38,923 nucleotides of DNA, from contig JAJYLS010000010.1 in assembly GCA_021787555.1 (NCBI GenBank), forward strand, positions 1 to 38,923. The letters are read 5' to 3'. Positions 17,210 through 25,071 of this stretch are shown here, piece after piece. The stretch is from Acidobacteriota bacterium. GTDB lineage: Bacteria > Acidobacteriota > Terriglobia > Bryobacterales > Bryobacteraceae. The position numbers and the translations under genes are program-made. Within the stretch, counting starts at the first letter, position 1. Each line of letters begins with the position of its first letter. The notes beneath the pieces were generated by a model. The model saw nothing but the letters and a program-made list of their open reading frames with translations, made no database searches and was not told the origin of the DNA.

Positions 17210-19827
17210 TGCGCACCTCCGGCCGCGGCGGCGCAATGCGCCGGGCCCGCGAGGAAGCAGTTGCCCGCGCCGGTGAGCACCGGTAGGACCGAAGGCGCAG
17301 GCGGCGCTGGATTGGCGGTGGCGGGCAGGGTGAGCCGCAGCGCCGGAAACCAGAATTGGTTCTGCCCGTAGAGCAGCCCGTTGCCGTCATCCACCCAGCC
17401 GGCTTGGCCGCGCGCGTGGAACATGTTCTCGACCGTTTCATTGGCTCCCGCGAGCCTGCCGGTGGGATCGTAGCGGTATTGGTTGACCACGCCCGCCGAT
17501 GAATTCGACAGCGCGACCACGTTGCCGTCGCCGTCGAACTGGTAGAAGTACGCGTTGCCGGCGGCGTCCACCTTCCACGAGAGGCCGAGGCCGTAGACGT
17601 ACCAGGCGACCGGCGCGCCCGAGCCGTCGGTTTCCATAACGACGCGCGGCTGCTCGCCGGAGAGGTCGTACACGAAAATGCGCGCTGTGCCGTTGACGGT
17701 GCGCACGGTGCGCAAGCCGGTGGAATCGTAGCCGTAGGTGGTGTTGGCCGTGCCATTGAAGCTCTGGAGCCGGCCGATGCCATCATACGCCAGCGTCGCC
17801 ACCCCCTGGATCCCGACCAGGTTGCCGCGCGCGTCATATTGATAGGTCTGGCCGTCATCGCGGCTCACCGGCAGGTTGGCGGCATTGTAGACCAGCGAAT
17901 GGGCGGCCACGGGCGGCGGCGTGCTGAGCGGTTCGAGCGCGCTCACCCCGGTGCGGTTGCCGTTGGCATCGAGCGTGTAGCGGTACGCGGCCACGGGCGT
18001 GCCGTCTGGGCCGGTGTTGATAATGGCGCGCAGGCGGCCGGCGGTGCCGTACTGGTACACCGCGATCGGCCCGCCCGAAACCGTGACGCTGGCCACGCGG
18101 CCGGCGGCATCGTAGCTGTAGACGGCGAAGTCGCCCAGCCAGTCGGAAACCTGGGTCAGATGGTGCGCATGGTCGTATTGATAGTTCACAGTATTGCCGC
18201 CGGGAAGCGCCATGGCGGTCAACTGGCCCGCGGCATCGTATTGATAGGTGATCTGGTTGCCGTAGGAATCGGTGTAGCTGGTGAGGCGCCCGAGCGCGTC
18301 GCGCTGGAGGCCGGAAAAATCGAACGCCACCTGCGTATCGCCGGAGCTGAGCGCGGTGATGCCGGTGCCGGTGTTGTAGGCGGCGTTGAGCACGGTTCCG
18401 CCGGGATCGGTGCGGGCCGAGGCGCGCGCGGCGCTATCGTATTGATAGCTCCAGTTGCCGCCGAGGGCATCGACGAAGGCCGTGAGCAGGCCGGTGGAGT
18501 CGTATTGATAGCTGCTCTTGTTGCCCAGCGGATCGGCGAGGGTGGCGATCTGGTTGGAGGCGGAGCGCGTGGCGGCAGAGGTGCTTGCGACGGGATTGGT
18601 GACGGCGGTCAGCTTACCGGACGCATCGTATTTGAGCGTCCAGACGTTGCCGTTGGGATCGGTGATGTGCGCCGGCAGACCCCCGGAGTAATCGGCGGTC
18701 CAGCGATTGCCGCCCGCATCGGCGGCGCCGGTCAGATTGCCGTTGGAATCGTAGGTGAACGTCACGCTCTGGCCGGCGGGGTTGGTGACGCCGGTGCGGT
18801 GCCCGGCGGCATCGTAATCGAAGTTGGTGGTGTTGCCGGCCGCATCCGTCACCGAATCGAGCAGGCCGCTCGGATCGGAAGTATAGAGCGTGGTATCGCC
18901 ATTGCCATTGGTGACGCTGATCTGCGTGGGGTCGTACGGCACGGCGTAGCGGCGCACGGCGCCATCGGGCGTGGTCACGCTGGCGACGGATGTGTAGGGC
19001 GGATCGCCGGCGTAGGCGATGGCGATATTTCCCACCATGGTCAGGTTGCCGGATCCGTCATACTCATAGGGCACGGTCGAGCCGTCGGCATTGGTCTGCT
19101 GCGCCAGGCGGCCGTCGGGGGTATAGCTAAAGGAAATCGTGCGTTTTGCCGAATCTGTAGCGGACGTGATATGGCCGGCGCCATCGTAGCTGAAATTGAG
19201 GGTGCGGCCGCGGTAGTGCGCGGTGGTCAGGTGGCCGGCGGAATCGTAATCCAGCGAGACGAGCGTGGCGGGGCCGTCCATGATGGCCTGAAGGCGGCCG
19301 TCGGCGCGGAAAACGCGGGAGGTTGCGGAGCCGGGCGTGGCCAGGACGCAGGTGCCGCCGGTGGCGGCGGTGAGCAGGTCGCTGGTGGGGGTCGTTGCGT
19401 AGTAGGGCACGGCGGGAGTAGCGCCGGGTGCGAAGCGGTCGATGCGGCCCGAACCGCGGCGCACCGTCACGGTACCATCGGGATTGGCGGTCAAGCTGTC
19501 GCCGAGATTGAAAGACCAGCCGATGCCAAACGGTCCGGCAGTATGGTCGTCCATGTTATAGGACCGTCCGAGCGAGAAGCCCGGTGCGGGTCCGCCGAAG
19601 GGCAGGTCGACGATGCGAATGAAGAGAGAGAGATTGGAAGCGTTGACGAAGATTTGCGGGTATCCTGGGGCTTGGCAGGCGGCGCTCCGGCACAGGCCGT
19701 CGTAGGCGGTGAAGGGATTTTCGCCCGGGCCGCCGAAACCGGGTTGTGCGCAGTCGCGGCAGGCGCTATAGGCCGCCGCGGCCAGGCTCAGCAGAATGCA
19801 AGTGTATCGTAGGAACAGGCGGCAAAT
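17206..19827 (-). CDS. RHS/YD-repeat secreted protein with atypical C-terminus
   Basis: About 873 residues dominated by YD repeats of the form Y-D-x-x-G-x-L/R (for example YEYDGSGNLTMVGN, YQYDAAGQLTAM). The N-terminus, upstream of the first ATG (19554), continues in frame through a Cys-containing stretch (ACRDCAQPGFGGPGENPF) to a signal peptide (LFLRYTCILLSLAAAAYSA). The likely start is ATT 19827, six bases after GAGG (19834-19837); CTG 19818 is an alternative. RHS cores usually close with GLLYxxARYYDPxxGRF. Here it reads GWVDDGNGLLYGQNQFWF and passes into a 50-residue proline/alanine-rich tail, so no toxin tip is attached. The stop overlaps the next gene as ATGA. A surface role with its neighbour is inferred. 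Confidence 0.85.
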   Translation of the reverse strand: MCRLFLRYTCILLSLAAAAYSACRDCAQPGFGGPGENPFTAYDGLCRSAACQAPGYPQIFVNASNLSLFIRIVDLPFGGPAPGFSLGRSYNMDDHTAGPFGIGWSFNLGDSLTANPDGTVTVRRGSGRIDRFAPGATPAVPYYATTPTSDLLTAATGGTCVLATPGSATSRVFRADGRLQAIMDGPATLVSLDYDSAGHLTTAHYRGRTLNFSYDGAGHITSATDSAKRTISFSYTPDGRLAQQTNADGSTVPYEYDGSGNLTMVGNIAIAYAGDPPYTSVASVTTPDGAVRRYAVPYDPTQISVTNGNGDTTLYTSDPSGLLDSVTDAAGNTTNFDYDAAGHRTGVTNPAGQSVTFTYDSNGNLTGAADAGGNRWTADYSGGLPAHITDPNGNVWTLKYDASGKLTAVTNPVASTSAATRSASNQIATLADPLGNKSSYQYDSTGLLTAFVDALGGNWSYQYDSAARASARTDPGGTVLNAAYNTGTGITALSSGDTQVAFDFSGLQRDALGRLTSYTDSYGNQITYQYDAAGQLTAMALPGGNTVNYQYDHAHHLTQVSDWLGDFAVYSYDAAGRVASVTVSGGPIAVYQYGTAGRLRAIINTGPDGTPVAAYRYTLDANGNRTGVSALEPLSTPPPVAAHSLVYNAANLPVSRDDGQTYQYDARGNLVGIQGVATLAYDGIGRLQSFNGTANTTYGYDSTGLRTVRTVNGTARIFVYDLSGEQPRVVMETDGSGAPVAWYVYGLGLSWKVDAAGNAYFYQFDGDGNVVALSNSSAGVVNQYRYDPTGRLAGANETVENMFHARGQAGWVDDGNGLLYGQNQFWFPALRLTLPATANPAPPAPSVLPVLTGAGNCFLAGPAHCAAAAGGAQ

Positions 19828-19909
19828 GGGACACCTCGCACAAATCCCGAGTTTAGCAAACTCAACTCAGCACATTAGAATGGGAAGTACCAGAACGAAG
19901 GGAAGAACC

Positions 19910-22063
19910 GTGTTTCGAGTCACTTGGGCGGTATTACTGGGCTTGGGGCTGGGGGGTGTTCTGTGGGGGCAGACTGGCTCCAGCGCTTCCCAGCCGCCGG
20001 TGGTGCTGGTGGACGGATGGCAACTGCCGAACGGCATCAGCGTCTGCGCCGTTCCGGCGGATTCTACCGCCGCCTTCGGGAACCTGGCGCAGTATTTGCT
20101 CAATACCAATTCCGTGCCGGGAGTTTTCTTCTTTTCCAACTGCGCGCAATGCCCGGGCTGCACGCTGGAAGCGCTTGGCGCCGCACTGGGCGCGTTCATC
20201 AACTCCATCACATACACGAACGGAACGCCGGTGCCACAGGTGGACGTCATCGCGCACAGTTTCGGCGGGCTGATCGTGCGGGCGTACCTCGAGGGCAAGC
20301 AACTCAACCCCGGCTCGTTCAGCCCCCCGAGCGCGACCAAAATTCGCAAGGCCGTGTTCATCGGCACACCCAATTTCGGCATGTACCAGGCGAACCCCAG
20401 CGCGCCGGCTTCCGGGACTCTGTTTATCCAGGGGCAGCCGCAGACCAACGAACTGATGCCCGCGAGCCAGTTCCTATGGGACCTGGCCACGTGGAACCAG
20501 TTCGGGGACGATCTGCGCGGGGTGGATGCGCTGGCAGTGATCGGCAACGCGGGCTATTACCTGAACGGGGTCAGCCAGCCGCTTTATAACACGACCGACG
20601 GCATGGTAGTGACCACCAGCGCTTCCATCTCCTTTGCGCAGCGGAACAAGACGCGCATCGTGCCCTACTGCCACGTGCCGGCGGCGACGAACAGCCAACT
20701 CGCCCAAACTTTCGGCTGCGCGGGGCCAGGAATTGCCTACATCGACAGCACGCAGCACCTGACTTGGCAGATCATCTCGTCTTTTCTGGCGGGCACCAGC
20801 AACTGGCAGAGCATCGGCACGTCGCCCTCGAACGATGCATACCTTTCGAAATACGGCGGACTCCTGGTGGCGGACATCAACAACGTCAATCAGTATGCTA
20901 CGCCGTCGGGGGTGATGTGGGGCACCGTGACGCTGACCCCCGGAACATCGTCGGGGTATCTGTATTACATCGACCTGGCGGGCGGCACCGGCACCTTCAA
21001 TTTCGGCGGGGCCACTTGCGGGCCGGTAACGGCTCCGGCGGGCGTATATCTCGCGTCGCGCTGCAAATTCGGGCCGAGCATCAAGACGGTGACGCCGCTG
21101 CTCTCGGGGACGGCGAAGGTGGTGCAGGCGGGCACGACCATCACCATCGCGGGGAGCGGGTTCGGCGCGAGCCAATGCTCCTCCTGCCAGGTGACCGCCG
21201 CCAATCCGCAGGTGACCACGCTCCAGGTTTCGTCGTGGAGCAATACCAGCATCCAGGCCAGGCTTCCGTCAAGCTACGCCGGCACGTCGACCATAACGGT
21301 CTCGACCACCGCCGGGTCGGACGCGATCAACATCATGGCCGCAACGGCCTCGCCCGCGGCCCTTGCGATCAACGGTGTGGTGAATGCGGCGACGATGGCG
21401 CAAGGCGCGATCGCGCCCGGAGAACTGATCTCGATTTTCGGGACGGGGCTGGGGCCGAGCACCGGGGTCTCCTTCTCGGTGGATCCGAATACGGGGATGG
21501 TGGACACCACGCTGGCGGGAACCAGCGTGCTGGTCGGATCGACCGCCGCGCCGGTGTTGTATGCGTCGGCGGCGCAGGTGAATGCTATCGTGCCGTATGA
21601 GGTGACGGGACAGACGGCCGTAGTGCAGGTACAGTATCAGGGCGCGTCGGCGACGCAGTCGGTGAACGTGGCGAGCGCTTCGCCGGGAGCGTTCACGCTG
21701 GATGCCAGCGGGACGGGCGGCGTGGTGGCGGCGAACCAGGATGGGACGATCAACGGAACCGATAGTCCGGCGGCACCGGCTTCGTACGTGACGATTTACT
21801 TCACCGGCGGCGGCCAGACGAGTCCCGCGGGGACCACCGGTGGGGTAAATGGAGACACGCTGAAATACCTGTCGAATTGCACCGCGACGGTGGGCGGGAA
21901 GCCGGCGACGGTGCAGTTTGCCGGGGCGGTGCCGGGGCTGGTGGATGGCGTCGATCAGCTCAATATTCAGCTTGCGGCGGATACGCCGTCCGGCGCGCAG
22001 CCGGTGGTGATCACGGTGGGGGGCGTCTCCAGCCCGGCGGGCGTGACGCTGGTGGTGCAGTAG
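19910..22063 (+). CDS. Secreted lipase-like alpha/beta hydrolase with TIG and Solibacter C-terminal domains
   Basis: About 717 residues. The signal peptide runs from VFRVTWAVLLGLGLGGVLWG. The hydrolase domain (about 20-310) has the nucleophile elbow A-H-S-F-G-G within VIAHSFGGLIVRAYL, and a GTPNFGMY segment typical of triacylglycerol lipases and lecithin-cholesterol acyltransferase-like enzymes. Residues about 385-480 form an IPT/TIG-like beta domain (ITIAGSGFG). The last 230 residues match the layout of the Solibacter C-terminal domain (TIGR03437): NGVVNAATMAQGAIAPGE, ISIFGTGLGP, VNAIVPYEV, DGTINGTDSPA and ending in VTLVVQ. GTG 19910, with GAAGGGAAG upstream, is preferred over ATG 19880. It is divergent from the RHS gene. 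The tail probably serves surface attachment or secretion, which is not established. Confidence 0.85.
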   Translation: MFRVTWAVLLGLGLGGVLWGQTGSSASQPPVVLVDGWQLPNGISVCAVPADSTAAFGNLAQYLLNTNSVPGVFFFSNCAQCPGCTLEALGAALGAFINSITYTNGTPVPQVDVIAHSFGGLIVRAYLEGKQLNPGSFSPPSATKIRKAVFIGTPNFGMYQANPSAPASGTLFIQGQPQTNELMPASQFLWDLATWNQFGDDLRGVDALAVIGNAGYYLNGVSQPLYNTTDGMVVTTSASISFAQRNKTRIVPYCHVPAATNSQLAQTFGCAGPGIAYIDSTQHLTWQIISSFLAGTSNWQSIGTSPSNDAYLSKYGGLLVADINNVNQYATPSGVMWGTVTLTPGTSSGYLYYIDLAGGTGTFNFGGATCGPVTAPAGVYLASRCKFGPSIKTVTPLLSGTAKVVQAGTTITIAGSGFGASQCSSCQVTAANPQVTTLQVSSWSNTSIQARLPSSYAGTSTITVSTTAGSDAINIMAATASPAALAINGVVNAATMAQGAIAPGELISIFGTGLGPSTGVSFSVDPNTGMVDTTLAGTSVLVGSTAAPVLYASAAQVNAIVPYEVTGQTAVVQVQYQGASATQSVNVASASPGAFTLDASGTGGVVAANQDGTINGTDSPAAPASYVTIYFTGGGQTSPAGTTGGVNGDTLKYLSNCTATVGGKPATVQFAGAVPGLVDGVDQLNIQLAADTPSGAQPVVITVGGVSSPAGVTLVVQ

Positions 22064-22069
22064 AGGGGG

Positions 22070-22579
22070 TTATCGCGCGGCGAGGTCTTCGAGGAAAATC
22101 CGGCGGGCTTCCTTGTATTCGTCGGGGAGCATGGGGCCGAGTTGGACCGAGCGACGGGCGGCGGCGCGCTCCTCGCGGAACGTGGCATTCAGCGAGTGCA
22201 GGGCGAGGACGCAGGCTTCCACCAGGTCCTTGCCGTAACGATCGGCGGAATCGATGAGGGCGTTGACGCTCGCGAGGATCTCTTCGGCGGCGCGGACGCG
22301 GGCCTGGCCTTCATCGACGATAGCTTGCACCGTGGTCAACTGCATGTGCGGGCCGAAGGTGCCGATGAGGGTGGACCAGCGGTCGAGGACCAGCAGGGCG
22401 CCGTAGCGGTGGAGGTCGAGGGACATTTCGTGGGCGAAGGCGCACCCCTTGGGCTGGTTTTCGAGCTGGCGCAGCGCCATGACCGCGGCGTTCAGCTCAC
22501 CGAAGAAAGAATCGACAAACGCCGCGGCGCACCCCAAAAACTGGGGCTCGCTGAGGCTCAACAGGTGCGTGATGCGCAT
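22070..22579 (-). CDS. Hypothetical protein (helical, unrecognised)
   Basis: A 169-residue soluble protein that I do not recognise. It is predicted to be almost all alpha-helix, with histidines and cysteines scattered early (FLGCAAAF, GCAFAHEMSLDLHRY), and an acidic/basic C-terminal helix (EYKEARRIFLEDLAAR). No signal peptide or membrane segment is visible. It follows the next listed gene by eight bases on the minus strand, so the two form a likely operon. Base composition matches its neighbours, which argues for a real gene. Confidence 0.65.
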   Translation of the reverse strand: MRITHLLSLSEPQFLGCAAAFVDSFFGELNAAVMALRQLENQPKGCAFAHEMSLDLHRYGALLVLDRWSTLIGTFGPHMQLTTVQAIVDEGQARVRAAEEILASVNALIDSADRYGKDLVEACVLALHSLNATFREERAAARRSVQLGPMLPDEYKEARRIFLEDLAAR

Positions 22580-22587
22580 GGACCCCC

Positions 22588-22866
22588 TCAGGCCATGTGG
22601 TCGCCCAGCGCACGCTCGACTTCCTGCGGATCGACCCGTTCACCGTCGTTCAGGCGCGCCAGGATGGAATTGATGATCTCCTTGGCTTCGTCTTTGCGGA
22701 AATTGCGGATGAAGCCATCGAAGAAATGTTCGCCCGCGAGGGCGTGGTTGATCTCGGTTTCCTTGTTGTGGTCCTGGAGCTCGGTAAAGTAGACCACCCG
22801 GTATTTGCCGGAGTACTCGGTTTCCCGGTAGATCTCGAACATCACTTTATCGGCCTCGAAAAGCAT
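22588..22866 (-). CDS. Hypothetical small protein (unrecognised)
   Basis: A 92-residue soluble protein. The N-terminal half looks beta-stranded (FEIYRETEYSGKYRVVYFTE). The middle contains HALAGEHFFDGFIRNFRKDEAKE and the end is a helix (IINSILARLNDGERVDPQEV). No known domain is recognised. A start at ATG 22866 or at ATG 22842 (MFEIY) is possible. It is upstream of, and eight bases from, the other hypothetical gene in the same direction, suggesting a joint function. Confidence 0.65.
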   Translation of the reverse strand: MLFEADKVMFEIYRETEYSGKYRVVYFTELQDHNKETEINHALAGEHFFDGFIRNFRKDEAKEIINSILARLNDGERVDPQEVERALGDHMA

Positions 22867-22882
22867 GAACCGAGCGTACCAC

Positions 22883-22932
22883 AGGAGTCAGAAGTCAGAA
22901 GTCAGGAGGAAGGCTCGCTGGCGCTCGCCGCG
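22883..22932. repeat. Heptamer intergenic repeat, copy 2, joined to a GCTCGC repeat
   Basis: Tandem seven-base units (GGAGTCAGAAGTCAGAAGTC and on to 22909) share 15 or more bases with the left arm at 3894. They run directly into GGCTCGCTGGCGCTCGCCGC (22912-22931), a diverged relative of the repeat at 3391 and 33738. The segment lies between the small hypothetical gene and the DUF350 gene. Confidence 0.6.
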
Positions 22933-22935
22933 TTT

Positions 22936-23139
22936 TCAATGCATGGCGGCGGCGATGATCCAGCACAGGCCGAGGGCGGCGGCGCCGGCGAGGATCGCAG
23001 CGGCCATGTTGCGGTGCTCGACAATCTCTCTCCAGAGATTCACGGGCGTCAGCTTGACGGCGATTCCAAAGGCGATGAAGAATACGACGATTCCCAGCCA
23101 AGTGAAGATCAGCGCGTTGAGGATGGGGGAACTGGTCAT
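22936..23139 (-). CDS. DUF350-family small membrane protein
   Basis: A 67-residue protein with two transmembrane helices (about 8-30 and 46-66) joined by KLTPVNLWREIVEHRNMAAA. The T-P-x-x-L-W-x-E-I-x-E-x-x-N segment followed by a second glycine/alanine-rich helix ending in IIAAAMH is the DUF350 pattern. Function is unknown in the family. The start is ATG 23139; ATG 23157 six codons upstream (MEVYAL) is an alternative. A much longer minus-strand frame that enters from the glycosidase region is not a gene. It is divergent from the tRNA. Confidence 0.75.
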   Translation of the reverse strand: MTSSPILNALIFTWLGIVVFFIAFGIAVKLTPVNLWREIVEHRNMAAAILAGAAALGLCWIIAAAMH

Positions 23140-23184
23140 GAGCGCGTACACTTCCATTATGGATGCTACACTGGAAAAGAATCC

Positions 23185-23259
23185 GCGGGGTTGGCCTAGC
23201 GGTCGGGCGTCAGCCTTCCAAGCTGATTTAGACGGGTTCGACTCCCGTACCCCGCTCCA
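23185..23259 (+). tRNA. tRNA-Gly (anticodon TCC)
   Basis: A full cloverleaf. Acceptor GCGGGGT (23185-23191) pairs with ACCCCGC (23249-23255). The anticodon stem TCAGC/GCTGA encloses loop CTTCCAA with anticodon TCC. The T arm is ACGGG-TTCGACT-CCCGT. The discriminator T is followed by an encoded CCA (23257-23259). The glycosidase gene starts only nine bases after it. Confidence 0.96.
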
Positions 23260-23268
23260 CCAGTTCCG

Positions 23269-25071
23269 ATGAAAGCCTTTCTGGCAGCGCTCCTCTGTTT
23301 TTCCGGGGGGCTGTGCGCCCAAACCCAGATTCAGAACCAATGCGACAATACGCCGGCTTATGCGCCGTGCGAGATCGTGTTCGAGCTTCCGGCAAATCCG
23401 GCGGCGCATCCGTCGCCGTACACGGACGTGGATTTGAAGGTGGAATTCCGCTCGCCCGACATGCACACGCTGACCATGCCGGGATTTTGGGACGGCGGGC
23501 GGCGGATGGTGGTGCGGCTCACGCCGCTGCAAGCCGGCAAGTGGGACTACATGGTGGAGAGCAACATCCCGGAGTGGAACGACCAGACCGGCTCGTTCAT
23601 GGCCATAGCGGGAGACAAACGCGGATTCATCCGGCCGGCGAACGTGCACCATTGGGAGTACACGGAGAAGACCGAGGACGACATGGATCAGCCGCATCTG
23701 TGGATGGGTGCCACGGACCTGCGGATGGGCTTCGAAGACGACGCCGCGTTCAAGGCCATGGCGGATGAGCGCGCGGCGGAAAAGTTCAATCACCTGCGCG
23801 GGCTGGTGCTGGGGACGGGCGCAGTGGCCAATGGAGCCGCCGCCTACCAGGGGCCGGATTCTCCGAACGTGAATTACTTCCGGCGGCTGGACGCGCGCGT
23901 GCGGTATTTGAACGAGAAAGGGATCATTGCCGATTTGACGCTGGCCGCGACGCCGGGCGACCTGGTGAAGGCGTTTGCGTCGGCGGACCAGCGGCGGCGG
24001 TTCGTGCGCTACGTTGTGGCGCGGTACGCTCCCATGAACGTGACCTGGCAGGCGGTGGACGAGTGGGAAGGGATGCTGAATGCGCGCGGGATCGTGAAGG
24101 AGATCGGGGCGGCGCTGAAGGAGATGGACACGTACGGGCATCCGCGCACGTCCTGTGCCCGGGTCACTTCGACGCCGCTGCTCGATGACGGGTGGATGGA
24201 TTTCGCGGCGCACGGGAATGGGGACGACCAGGTGGCGGCGATCGAGCATCAGCTCTACACCGTGCCGTTCGTGGATTTCGATTTCGCGCCTGGGGTGCGG
24301 GAAGCCGACACGTTCCGGCACCGGCTGTGGAATGCGTTCATGGACGGGCAATACCTGACGGCGGCGGGCCCAGAAGGCGCCCCGGGTGCGGACGCGAAGG
24401 CGATGACGGTGATGTACAACTTCCTGGCGGGAACGCGGTACTGGGAACTGGAGCCGTACTTCGACGTGGATGGCGGGCGCGCGGTGGCGCTGGACGATGT
24501 GGAGTACGTGGTGTACATCGAGAAGCCCGGACCGATCGAATTGCTGGTGAAGAAACACGGCTACGACGTGTTCTGGCTGAACCCGGGGACCGGCGAGAGC
24601 GTGCGCGAAAAGAAGAAATTTTCGGGCGACCACTTCACGGGGCAGCCGCCGGACAATTCGCACGACTGGGTGCTGCACGTGGTGCGGCAATCGCACCTGG
24701 AGGGCATGAACCGGTCGTACAAGCTGGAGTCGCGGGAGATCGGGATGCAGGTGGTGGAGGCGAATACGCAGAAGGTGCCGTTCACGATCGACCAGCCCAA
24801 GAGCGATATTGCGCGGTCGAAGCCGGCGGCGTACGCGGCGAAAATGACGAAGGAGACGCGGGCCGCTCGCACCATGATGTGGCTGTGGGAAGGCGAGGTT
24901 GCGGCGGACCACCAGGGCTACCGCATACTGGCGACGGGGCAGCAGGGAACGTTCACGGTGCCGGCGGATATCGCGCAGAATTATCCCGCGATCATGCATT
25001 ACCGGTTGTACGGAATGAACGCCAACGGGAAGGTGTACGAGCTGGATGGGGCGTGCGGCATTGAGCCATGA
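23269..25071 (+). CDS. Secreted glycosidase-like protein, DUF5060 plus apiosidase-like barrel
   Basis: 600 residues. Signal peptide MKAFLAALLCFSGGLCAQ, then a DUF5060-type N-terminal beta domain (about 25-115: EIVFELPAN, VDLKVEFRSPD, FWDGG, LTPLQAGKWDY). A TIM-barrel-like region follows (about 135-430), resembling the DUF4038/apiosidase-like glycoside hydrolases, with conserved RGLVLGTG, RYVVARYAPMNVTWQAVDEWEG and a late strand with VMYNFLAGTRYWELEPYF. The glutamates in VDEWEG are plausible catalytic candidates, but I cannot prove them. The C-terminus (about 490-600) is beta-rich. It should act on plant-type polysaccharides in the periplasm or outside. The stop overlaps tsaB as ATGA. Confidence 0.8.
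   Translation: MKAFLAALLCFSGGLCAQTQIQNQCDNTPAYAPCEIVFELPANPAAHPSPYTDVDLKVEFRSPDMHTLTMPGFWDGGRRMVVRLTPLQAGKWDYMVESNIPEWNDQTGSFMAIAGDKRGFIRPANVHHWEYTEKTEDDMDQPHLWMGATDLRMGFEDDAAFKAMADERAAEKFNHLRGLVLGTGAVANGAAAYQGPDSPNVNYFRRLDARVRYLNEKGIIADLTLAATPGDLVKAFASADQRRRFVRYVVARYAPMNVTWQAVDEWEGMLNARGIVKEIGAALKEMDTYGHPRTSCARVTSTPLLDDGWMDFAAHGNGDDQVAAIEHQLYTVPFVDFDFAPGVREADTFRHRLWNAFMDGQYLTAAGPEGAPGADAKAMTVMYNFLAGTRYWELEPYFDVDGGRAVALDDVEYVVYIEKPGPIELLVKKHGYDVFWLNPGTGESVREKKKFSGDHFTGQPPDNSHDWVLHVVRQSHLEGMNRSYKLESREIGMQVVEANTQKVPFTIDQPKSDIARSKPAAYAAKMTKETRAARTMMWLWEGEVAADHQGYRILATGQQGTFTVPADIAQNYPAIMHYRLYGMNANGKVYELDGACGIEP

Noticed and set aside
15689-17371. A 560-codon plus-strand open frame opposite the eight-repeat secreted protein
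   Set aside because: No domain, no ribosome site, and composition explained by the repeat codons on the other strand.
17839-19812. A 657-codon open frame on the plus strand opposite the RHS gene
   Set aside because: It is antisense to a clear YD-repeat protein, is made of Gly/Ala/Val/Ile-rich low-complexity sequence, and reflects the periodic GC-rich codons of the RHS gene.
17206-19827. RHS gene as a polymorphic toxin with immunity gene
   Set aside because: No toxin domain after the core and no small immunity-like gene downstream; the next gene is the secreted repeat protein.
23185-23259. tRNA-Gly as an integration site for a mobile island
   Set aside because: No integrase gene and no second copy of the tRNA 3' end is visible in the window.
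22936-24999. A 687-codon minus-strand open frame through the glycosidase gene and the tRNA
   Set aside because: Only its last 67 codons (DUF350) have protein character; the rest is antisense to the glycosidase and tRNA.
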